Assembly (NCBI GenBank): GCA_019114925.1
Contig: DXEO01000163.1
Coordinates: 1-5,470, forward strand
Length of the DNA: 5,470 nt
Direction of reading: 5' to 3'
DNA from: Candidatus Corynebacterium faecipullorum
GTDB taxonomy: Bacteria; Actinomycetota; Actinomycetes; Mycobacteriales; Mycobacteriaceae
This document shows positions 1 through 4,348 of the stretch, one piece after another (position 1 is the first letter of the stretch; each line of letters begins with the position of its first letter). Made by a program: the position numbers and the translations under genes. Under the pieces are notes generated by a model that ran no database searches, was not told the DNA's origin, and was given only the letters and a program-made list of their open reading frames with translations.

Positions 1-550
1 CATCTCCTTGGTGGTCTATCGCTTGGCATACCGCGAGATCGATAAGCCGAGCCCTACGTGGGGCACCCTGTTCCAGGGAGTTCGATGGGTACCGCCGCTC
101 GTGGTGAACATCGTCTTGGGCATTCTTGCTGCGATTGTCTTGGTGATCGTTTTCGTTGCCCTGCTTATGGTGGGCCTCGGTGGTGCGGCAGGTATGGACC
201 TCCAGAACCCAGAGCAGCTCAGTGAAAATGATATTCTTGCACTCGTTGGCTCTATCTTCGGCGGAGTCATCATTGTCATGCTGATTGCGCTGTTCATTCA
301 GCCCTTCTTCACCCTCATGCCGTGGTTGGCAGCTGATAGCTCCTCTATCGGCGAGGCTTTCTCCCAGGGCCTGAAGCTGGGCAAGGAAAACTACGGTCAC
401 ATCTTGCTGTTCATTGTCCTGTCCGGTCTGATGGCTTTCGCCTCCCTCATCACCCTGGGATTGGCACTGATCATCATCGCGCCGGCACTGCAGCTGGCAA
501 CCGCACACCTGTGCCGTCAGTGCCAGGGTCGCTATGCTCCCGCGGCCTAA
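1..550 (+). CDS. Integral membrane protein of unknown function (5' partial)
   Basis: The reading frame is open from the window edge (first full codon at base 2) to TAA at 548-550, so the N-terminus is missing; the TTG at 8-10 has no Shine-Dalgarno and is not a convincing start. The visible ~182 residues have long hydrophobic stretches: roughly residues 32-60 (VVNIVLGILAAIVLVIVFVA region), 77-107, and 132-165, which may be two closely packed helices. A polar loop containing DLQNPEQLSEND separates the first two. The C-terminal half, with an amphipathic segment (SSSIGEAFSQGLKLGKENYG) followed by a long hydrophobic hairpin and a short Cys-containing tail (LCRQCQGRY), recalls the layout of DUF975-type membrane proteins; that resemblance is from memory and weak. 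No catalytic motif is visible. It is followed by its own terminator and is convergent with oxyR, so it is probably unrelated to the peroxide genes. Confidence 0.8.
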   Translation, partial: ISLVVYRLAYREIDKPSPTWGTLFQGVRWVPPLVVNIVLGILAAIVLVIVFVALLMVGLGGAAGMDLQNPEQLSENDILALVGSIFGGVIIVMLIALFIQPFFTLMPWLAADSSSIGEAFSQGLKLGKENYGHILLFIVLSGLMAFASLITLGLALIIIAPALQLATAHLCRQCQGRYAPAA

Positions 551-562
551 GGCTTAGGCCGC
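542..562. repeat. Perfect 9-bp inverted repeat over the stop codon
   Basis: Arms 542-550 (GCGGCCTAA) and 554-562 (TTAGGCCGC) are exact reverse complements around a 3-base GGC spacer. The left arm contains the last codons and TAA stop of the membrane-protein gene. It precedes the main terminator hairpin by 13 bases, so the transcript would end in two tandem stem-loops. No T-run follows this one, so I do not call it a terminator by itself. Confidence 0.65.
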
Positions 563-575
563 CGAATCGAAACGC

Positions 576-629
576 AACGCCGCCCCTGACTTCATGAGGT
601 GAGTTAGGGGCGGTGTTGTCGTTTTCTTT
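576..629 (+). terminator. Rho-independent terminator of the membrane-protein gene, possibly bidirectional
   Basis: Arms 576-590 and 603-617 form a 15-bp stem with a GC-rich core (CCGCCCCT / GGGGCGG) and two G-U pairs, with a 12-base loop. It is followed by a T-rich stretch, TTTTCTTT at 622-629. The stem lies between two convergent genes, so it may also stop transcription from oxyR on the minus strand, although the T-tract on that side (GCGTTTCG) is poor. Confidence 0.85.
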
Positions 630-656
630 AGCTCCGATGCTGCAGCTAGGGAACAG

Positions 657-1616
657 TCAGGAGGCTTTGAGAAGCGCTCGGGAACGTTCCGCGGCGTCGT
701 GGAAGGCAGCGGTGACTAAAGCCCCGAAAGCGGTGAACTCATCGGCACGGGCAGCAGAGGAACGGAAGACAAGCCCCACTTGCCGCTCCGCCGTGACAGA
801 GGGGGCAAAGTGCGCGACGGAGAGCCGCGGATTCTGACATTCCGTTGCGAGTGCGGACTCGGGGACGAGAGTAGCGCCGAGGTTTCCCATGACCAGCTGC
901 AAGATAGTAGTCAGCGATGAGGCTCGAGTGACGGCATTGGTGGCTTCGGAGGGGTTGACCTTCGCGCGGCGGCACAGGTCGAGGACTTGGTCGCGGAGAC
1001 AGTGGCCGTCGTCAAGCAGCAGCAGATCAAGGTGCTCTAGATCTTCGAGCGTGAGATCCTTTCGCCCCGCAAGTGGGTGCTCTGCCGGGGTAACTGCGGT
1101 GAAGGTCTCGCTGTAGAGAGGAATGTCCACCATTCCGGGGGCTTCGGTGGGCAGAGCAACAATGGCCAGGTCCAGGTTGCCCTCCCGCAGTTTGTCCAGA
1201 AGGTGCTGTGTCTGTTCCTCGACGAAGCGGGGTTCTAAATCGGGATAGGTCTCGCTGATGGACTGCAGTAACCCTGGCAAAATATAGGGCGCGATGGTGG
1301 GGATGATGCCGATAGTGAGGGGGCCGGTAAGCGTGCCACCGGCACCGCGCGCTTGGCTGAGGAAAGCATCGGAAGCTTCGAGTGCTGCCTTGGCATAGGG
1401 CAGTAGCGCTTCACCTGTGGACGTCACGATGACCTTGCGGGTCGAGCGCTCGATTAGTTGAACTCCCAAACCTTGCTCGAGCGCGACGAGGCCTTGGGAG
1501 AGCGAGGGTTGGGAGATATCTAGTTTGGCGGCTGCGGTTCCAAAGTGCTTGTTTTCCGCAATCGTGACGAAGGTACGCAACTGGGCGAGGGTTGGGCGAT
1601 ACTCCTTATTGTTCAT
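657..1616 (-). CDS. oxyR: Hydrogen peroxide-sensing LysR-family regulator OxyR
   Basis: 319-residue LysR-type regulator with a winged helix-turn-helix at about residues 8-67 (FGTAAAKLDISQPSLSQGL is the recognition region) and a two-lobed effector domain from about residue 98. The OxyR signature GHCLRDQ...C is intact: Cys206 (peroxidatic) and Cys215 (resolving) are nine residues apart, as in E. coli Cys199/Cys208, and the numbering equals C. glutamicum OxyR. Thr107, Thr136 and Gln210, which I recall as peroxide-pocket residues in the C. glutamicum structure, are also present. A third cysteine is at about 260. In C. glutamicum and C. diphtheriae OxyR acts mainly as a repressor of catalase and related genes, relieved by oxidation; by inference it controls the divergent ahpC here and itself. 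The ATG at 1614-1616 fits the family N-terminus but lacks a Shine-Dalgarno; the mRNA is probably leaderless. Confidence 0.95.
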   Translation of the reverse strand: MNNKEYRPTLAQLRTFVTIAENKHFGTAAAKLDISQPSLSQGLVALEQGLGVQLIERSTRKVIVTSTGEALLPYAKAALEASDAFLSQARGAGGTLTGPLTIGIIPTIAPYILPGLLQSISETYPDLEPRFVEEQTQHLLDKLREGNLDLAIVALPTEAPGMVDIPLYSETFTAVTPAEHPLAGRKDLTLEDLEHLDLLLLDDGHCLRDQVLDLCRRAKVNPSEATNAVTRASSLTTILQLVMGNLGATLVPESALATECQNPRLSVAHFAPSVTAERQVGLVFRSSAARADEFTAFGALVTAAFHDAAERSRALLKAS

Positions 1617-1623
1617 GCCTATA

Positions 1624-1629
1624 ACTGTA
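1624..1629 (-). promoter_or_regulatory. oxyR: Probable oxyR -10 element (leaderless transcript)
   Basis: On the minus strand this reads TACAGT, a full match to the corynebacterial TANANT -10 consensus. Seven bases (TATAGGC) separate it from the oxyR ATG, which places the transcription start at or next to the A of the start codon. There is no Shine-Dalgarno in front of the ATG, consistent with leaderless translation, common in Actinobacteria. The -35 region is not recognisable and would fall at about 1647-1653, next to the ahpC -35. Confidence 0.55.
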
Positions 1630-1652
1630 ACATCTCTAATTCGTGAAGCCTA

Positions 1653-1681
1653 TTGACGTGCGAAGCCTTCCGTGGCATACT
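1653..1681 (+). promoter_or_regulatory. ahpC: ahpC promoter (-35 TTGACG, 17 bp, -10 CATACT)
   Basis: TTGACG at 1653-1658 and CATACT at 1676-1681 are separated by exactly 17 bp and differ from TTGACA/TATACT at one base each. The predicted start is at about 1687-1689, giving an mRNA leader of about 100 nt. The -35 box adjoins the predicted -35 zone of the divergent oxyR promoter, so one OxyR tetramer bound here could act on both. The spacer holds GAAGCCT (1662-1668), also present at 1645-1651, a 17-bp-spaced direct repeat across the -35 region. Confidence 0.65.
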
Positions 1682-1691
1682 TGGCAAGCGA

Positions 1692-1733
1692 GCGACTGCG
1701 TACCAGCTAAAAGGCAAAGTGGTGTGCGGTCGC
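1692..1733 (+). other. Predicted RNA stem-loop in the ahpC 5' leader
   Basis: Bases 1692-1705 pair with 1720-1733 to give an uninterrupted 14-bp RNA stem, with U-G at 1697/1728, G-U at 1700/1725 and U-G at 1701/1724. In the opposite-strand RNA these three become A-C mismatches, so the structure is specific to the ahpC transcript. The 14-base loop can form a 3-bp inner stem (1706-1708 with 1713-1715) closed by AAAA. The stem begins a few bases after the predicted transcription start and ends about 40 bases before the Shine-Dalgarno. It could stabilise the 5' end or be regulatory; function is unknown. Confidence 0.5.
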
Positions 1734-1772
1734 AGAGATTTGCATCACTTTTGTGCATTGTTGTGATTATTG

Positions 1773-1778
1773 AAGGAG
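1773..1778 (+). promoter_or_regulatory. ahpC: ahpC ribosome binding site
   Basis: AAGGAG, with 11 bases to the ATG at 1790-1792. It decides the start: the frame is open further upstream, but only this ATG has a Shine-Dalgarno and gives the family N-terminus MPILTVG. The nearer ATG at 1779-1781 is out of frame. Confidence 0.85.
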
Positions 1779-1789
1779 ATGAGTCTTCT

Positions 1790-2383
1790 ATGCCTATCTT
1801 GACCGTTGGTGAGAAGTTCCCGGAGTTCGAGCTGACCGCGCTGAAGGGTGGCGACCTCCACGATGTCAACGCTAACCAGCCGGAGGACTACTTTGAGCAG
1901 GTGTCTCTGGACAAGTACCAGGGGATGTGGAAGGTTGTGTTCTTCTATCCGAAGGACTTCACCTTCGTCTGCCCGACGGAAATTGCAGCTTTTGGCAAGC
2001 TGAATGAAGAATTCCTAGACCGCGATACCCAGGTTCTTGGTGGCTCCACCGATAACGAGTTCGCACACTTCAACTGGCGTGCAACCCACCCGGAGCTGAA
2101 GGAAGTTCCGTTCCCGATGTTCTCTGATATTCGCCACGACCTGATCCGTGCCCTCGGTGTGGAAAACGCCGACGGTGTTGCTGACCGCGCTACCTTCATC
2201 ATCGACCCGGACGGTGTTATCCAGTTCGTGTCCGTCACTCCGGATGCTGTCGGCCGCAACGTAGATGAGGTTCTGCGAGTGCTGGACGCCCTGCAGTCTG
2301 AAGAGGTCTGTGCCTGCAACTGGGAGGCTAATGACCCGACCAAGAACATCGACAAGCTCGAGGTTGTTAAGTCCGCTCTGTAA
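1790..2383 (+). CDS. ahpC: Alkyl hydroperoxide reductase subunit C (AhpC-type 2-Cys peroxiredoxin)
   Basis: Cytosolic thiol peroxidase reducing H2O2, organic peroxides and, in mycobacteria, peroxynitrite. The 197-residue product aligns along its whole length with M. tuberculosis AhpC (195 aa). The peroxidatic Cys61 sits in the PxxxTxxC motif (Pro54, Thr58, Cys61; FTFVCPTE). Cys174 and Cys176 in the C-terminal CACNW reproduce the mycobacterial pair, where Cys174 is the resolving cysteine and Cys176 takes part in exchange with AhpD. Arg133 (ADRATFIIDP) and FVSVTPDAVGRNVDEVLRVL are typical. A small oddity is GGSTD at 84-88, where most relatives have Val or Ile as the second residue. It is the first gene of an ahpC-ahpD operon, 173 bp from divergent oxyR, the arrangement of many mycobacteria. 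OxyR control is inferred from that arrangement. Confidence 0.97.
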   Translation: MPILTVGEKFPEFELTALKGGDLHDVNANQPEDYFEQVSLDKYQGMWKVVFFYPKDFTFVCPTEIAAFGKLNEEFLDRDTQVLGGSTDNEFAHFNWRATHPELKEVPFPMFSDIRHDLIRALGVENADGVADRATFIIDPDGVIQFVSVTPDAVGRNVDEVLRVLDALQSEEVCACNWEANDPTKNIDKLEVVKSAL

Positions 2384-2412
2384 AACAGCACTAAGCACAA
2401 CCGCCCAACCTT

Positions 2413-2419
2413 AAAGGAG
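2413..2419 (+). promoter_or_regulatory. ahpD: ahpD ribosome binding site
   Basis: AAAGGAG, 8 bases before the GTG at 2428-2430. It supports the GTG start, which gives the family N-terminus MSIENLK. The 44-bp ahpC-ahpD gap shows no terminator, so ahpD depends on the ahpC promoter. Confidence 0.85.
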
Positions 2420-2427
2420 TTACATCA

Positions 2428-2961
2428 GTGTCCATCGAAAACCTGAAGTCCGCGCTTCCGGCATATGCCAAGGATCAGAAGCTCAACATTGGTTCCCTTA
2501 CGCGTAGCACCGAACTGAATGAGGAGCAGCTGTGGGGCAGCTTGGTTGCTGCCGGCGCTGCGACCCGCAATGATCTGGTGCTGTCGGAGATTCTCGAGGA
2601 AGCCCGCGAGCACCTCAGCGAGGAGGCAATTGACGCAGCTCTCGGCTCCGCCACGGTGATGGCTATGAACAACGTGGCCTACCGAGCAAAGAGCTGGTTG
2701 GGCGATGATTTTGCCCAGGTCAAGTTTGGTCTGCGCATGAATATCATTGCCAAGCCTGGCGTAGACAAGGCTACGTTCGAGCTGTGGAGCACCGTCGTCT
2801 CCGCCATCAACGGCTGCGAGCACTGCCTGTCCGCACACGCTAATACTCTCCTCGAAGAAGGCGTGACCAAGGAGCAGATCTGGGAAGGCATCAAGGTCGC
2901 TGGTGTGATTGAGGCCGTTGCGCAAGCGCTGCAGGCCGAAGCTGTACGCTCCGCTGAGTAA
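2428..2961 (+). CDS. ahpD: Alkyl hydroperoxide reductase AhpD (AhpC-reducing CxxC carboxymuconolactone-decarboxylase fold protein)
   Basis: 177 residues, the same length as M. tuberculosis AhpD, with the active site intact and in identical numbering: Glu118 (FELW), Cys130-Glu-His132-Cys133 in SAINGCEHCLSAH, and His137. In mycobacteria AhpD forms an all-helical trimer whose CxxC pair receives electrons from lipoamide of dihydrolipoamide acyltransferase, kept reduced by Lpd, and passes them to the AhpC disulfide; it also has weak peroxidase activity. MNNVAYR and GLRMNIIAKPG are further family landmarks. It starts with GTG and follows ahpC by 44 bp in the same operon, so peroxidase and reductant are made together. 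No AhpF gene is present in the window, consistent with the AhpD-dependent route. A terminator follows directly. Confidence 0.97.
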   Translation: MSIENLKSALPAYAKDQKLNIGSLTRSTELNEEQLWGSLVAAGAATRNDLVLSEILEEAREHLSEEAIDAALGSATVMAMNNVAYRAKSWLGDDFAQVKFGLRMNIIAKPGVDKATFELWSTVVSAINGCEHCLSAHANTLLEEGVTKEQIWEGIKVAGVIEAVAQALQAEAVRSAE

Positions 2962-2970
2962 ACGACTTAG

Positions 2971-2986
2971 TGCGCTCCCAAGCGCA
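2971..2986. repeat. Small perfect hairpin between ahpD and its terminator
   Basis: TGCGCT (2971-2976) and AGCGCA (2981-2986) are exact reverse complements around CCCA. It sits 9 bases after the ahpD stop and 7 bases before the main terminator stem. On the minus strand it lies in the tail region downstream of the VIT gene. Confidence 0.5.
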
Positions 2987-2993
2987 AATAAAC

Positions 2994-3042
2994 AGTCCCA
3001 TTCACCGCTCGCACTGCGGTGAATGGGACTTTGTGCGTTTTA
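2994..3042. terminator. Bidirectional Rho-independent terminator between ahpD and the VIT gene
   Basis: A perfect 15-bp stem, 2994-3008 with 3016-3030 (core TCCCATTCACCGC / GCGGTGAATGGGA), around a 7-base loop. Downstream on the plus strand is TTGTGCGTTTTA; on the minus strand it is GTTTATTTGCG. Both flanks are T-rich, and the genes converge here, so it probably ends both transcripts. It is the only terminator candidate for the VIT gene, whose stop is at 3090. Confidence 0.88.
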
Positions 3043-3089
3043 TCGGCTTGGGCCCGGACCTGGGGCAGAGGAAAGTGTCCTAGCATGGG

Positions 3090-3800
3090 CTAACCAATGA
3101 CCCCGCCGAAGGCGACGCCGATGCCGTAGGTGATGGCTAGGCCGAGCGCGCCACCGATGACCAGGCGGAAGACGGAGCGCGCAGCATCCGTGTCAGCGAG
3201 GCGTGCTGAAACGTAGCCCGTGATTGCCAGAGCGATCAGGGTAACGATGGCGACTGTTGCTGCAGCCGTGCTCATGGGCGCGAGGAAGATCGATATCAAG
3301 GGGAGCGCGGCGCCGGCAAGGAAGGATACGGCCGACCAGAACGCCGCGTGCCATGGATTTGTCAGGTCTTCGCCATCAATGCCCATTTCCAGCCGAAGGT
3401 GTGCCTCGAGAAGCCTATTCTCGGCAGCGATCTCACGGGCGGCAGTGTCCGCGGTTTCGGTGTGTATGCCGTAGCTGGCGAGCATGGAAACGAGCTCGGC
3501 ATGCTCTTGCTCGGGGAGATCCGCCAGCTCGCGGGTCTCCTTGTCTATCATCATGCGCTCGGAGTCGCGCTGTGCCGAAACGGAGACATATTCTCCGAGT
3601 GCCATGGAGGCAGCGCCCGACACCGTTGCGGCTAGGCCGGCGGTGAGGATGGCGCTTGCCGACGCCCCCGAACCAACGACGCCAAGTAGAAGTGCCGCGA
3701 CGGAGACGATGCCGTCGTTAGCGCCAAGTACACCTGCGCGAAGAGAATTCAGACGAGCGTTGTGTGAGGCTCCGTGGGGTTCGTTGATATGTTGTGGCAT
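3090..3800 (-). CDS. VIT1/CCC1-family Fe2+/Mn2+ transporter
   Basis: 236-residue membrane protein of the vacuolar iron transporter (VIT/CCC1) family, which moves Fe2+ or Mn2+ out of the cytosol. The family opening is clear: RLNSLRAGVLGANDGIVS at residues 17-33, including the ANDG motif in the first helix. The second helix carries MALGEYVSVSAQRD (66-79), with Glu70. Residues about 80-145 form a hydrophilic domain rich in acidic residues (Glu88, Glu91, Glu97, Glu99, Glu102, Glu138 among them), matching the cytoplasmic metal-binding domain. Helices 3-5 are at about 152-173, 177-200 and 210-234, giving the usual five. The ATG at 3798-3800 has AAGGAG six bases upstream. The product could export iron or manganese; substrate cannot be settled from sequence. 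It is convergent with ahpCD and preceded by a strongly structured leader. Confidence 0.92.
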   Translation of the reverse strand: MPQHINEPHGASHNARLNSLRAGVLGANDGIVSVAALLLGVVGSGASASAILTAGLAATVSGAASMALGEYVSVSAQRDSERMMIDKETRELADLPEQEHAELVSMLASYGIHTETADTAAREIAAENRLLEAHLRLEMGIDGEDLTNPWHAAFWSAVSFLAGAALPLISIFLAPMSTAAATVAIVTLIALAITGYVSARLADTDAARSVFRLVIGGALGLAITYGIGVAFGGVIG

Positions 3801-3806
3801 TGCCAG

Positions 3807-3812
3807 CTCCTT
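3807..3812 (-). promoter_or_regulatory. Ribosome binding site of the VIT-family gene
   Basis: AAGGAG on the minus strand, six bases before the ATG. One base separates it from the 3' arm of the predicted leader hairpin, so folding could affect ribosome access. Confidence 0.85.
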
Positions 3813-3813
3813 G

Positions 3814-3882
3814 GATACCAGAATATGTGTGGCTCTCTAGTGCTTTCGCAGTTGTCTAGAGAACTTCTTATATTCCAGTATC
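3814..3882 (-). other. Predicted structured RNA leader of the VIT-family gene
   Basis: Minus-strand RNA from 3882 to 3814 folds into one long hairpin. The outer stem pairs 3882-3870 with 3826-3814: 13 bp including tandem U-G and G-U pairs (3877/3819, 3876/3820). A symmetric 5x5 internal loop follows (3869-3865 / 3831-3827). The inner stem pairs 3864-3856 with 3840-3832: 9 bp with one U-G. A 5-base bulge ACAAC (3855-3851) on the 5' side precedes a 3-bp UGC/GCA stem capped by GAAA, a GNRA tetraloop (3847-3844). On the plus strand the outer wobble pairs become mismatches, so the fold belongs to the VIT transcript. No T-run follows, so it is not a terminator. I do not recognise it as a known riboswitch class. 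Confidence 0.55.
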
Positions 3883-3897
3883 GCCGCTGGTCAGGGC

Positions 3898-3903
3898 CTT
3901 GTA
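3898..3903 (-). promoter_or_regulatory. Possible -10 element for the VIT-family gene
   Basis: Minus strand reads TACAAG, five of six against TANANT. It would start transcription near 3890, about 8 bases before the structured leader, giving a leader of about 90 nt. No clear -35 is visible 16-18 bases upstream. An alternative -10, TATAAG within the hairpin's outer arm (about 3873-3868), would start inside the structure and exclude its left arm. Confidence 0.3.
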
Positions 3904-3942
3904 AAGCGTGTGTAGGCTTAGCTGAGTGCAGAGAGTGAAGGC

Positions 3943-4320
3943 TTAGATAATAGTGCCGGTCCATTCGCCACAGGCCGCACCGTCCACGGATAGAGCCATG
4001 GTGAACACTTCTTCCGAGAGGTTGAAATGAGCGGTGGGGAGGGTAACGGCCAACTCTTCTGGGGTGTACTCGTAGGGGTAATCAACCGGGCGGTGGGCAT
4101 CCCTGGTGTTCTCGCCGAAGGAAGAGATTTTCATCGACGTGAGCTGGTCTTGTTTGAAATGAGCGGTGAGCTCCAGCTCGAGGGTGTGTAGGGTGAACAT
4201 GACGTCACGGTGGTGGGGCATTCCTCCAAGGAGCCAATGCACGGTGACGGCGTCTTCGTGCGTCTCAAAATGAACGCCTGCGAGGCGGATGCCGGTGGGT
4301 GGGGAGTTCTGTTCGTTCAT
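3943..4320 (-). CDS. Small His-rich protein of unknown function
   Basis: 125 residues from the ATG at 4318-4320; I do not recognise the family. It has no signal peptide or membrane helix, so it is probably cytosolic. Nine histidines are spread through it, including a PHHRD segment (residues about 33-37), and there is one cysteine near the C-terminus. Alternating hydrophobic and polar stretches such as DVMFTLHTLELELTAHF suggest beta strands, and the overall charge is acidic. A GTG at 4330-4332, four codons upstream and preceded by GGGGAG with 4-base spacing, is an alternative start; the ATG has only GGGGG five bases ahead, so the choice is uncertain. The gene begins 28 bp after the stop of the EIIC-like gene on the same strand with no terminator between, so the two are probably cotranscribed. 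A function beside sugar or metabolite transport cannot be inferred from this alone. Confidence 0.75.
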   Translation of the reverse strand: MNEQNSPPTGIRLAGVHFETHEDAVTVHWLLGGMPHHRDVMFTLHTLELELTAHFKQDQLTSMKISSFGENTRDAHRPVDYPYEYTPEELAVTLPTAHFNLSEEVFTMALSVDGAACGEWTGTII

Positions 4321-4348
4321 AGCGGCCCCCACTGTACTCCCCGGATAC

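Noticed and set aside
1744..1767. ATCAC...GTGAT inverted repeat in the ahpC leader as a CRP/GlxR site
   Set aside because: The arms are five bases with a 14-base gap, unlike the TGTGA-N6-TCACA arrangement, and lie downstream of the promoter.
1740..1770. Second ahpC promoter (TTGCAT ... GATTAT)
   Set aside because: Spacing is 19 bp and the transcription start would fall on the Shine-Dalgarno itself; the upstream 17-bp-spaced promoter is better.
1643..1789. N-terminal extension of AhpC by 49 residues
   Set aside because: The extension has no homology, no ribosome binding site and covers the promoter; the ATG at 1790 matches the family start exactly.
1945..2400. Long minus-strand open frames opposite ahpC and ahpD
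   Set aside because: They mirror the codon structure of two unmistakable genes, lack ribosome binding sites, and give low-complexity Ser/Arg-rich products.
3911..3930. Possible DtxR box upstream of the VIT-family gene (GTAGGCTTAGCTGAGTGCA)
   Set aside because: Only about 10 of 19 positions match the DtxR consensus and the right half-site is lost; too weak to call.
3914..3946. Direct repeat AGGCTTAG at 3914-3921 and 3939-3946, with a third copy at 550-557
   Set aside because: Eight bases only, no further flanking similarity, and the copies overlap unrelated gene ends; likely chance.
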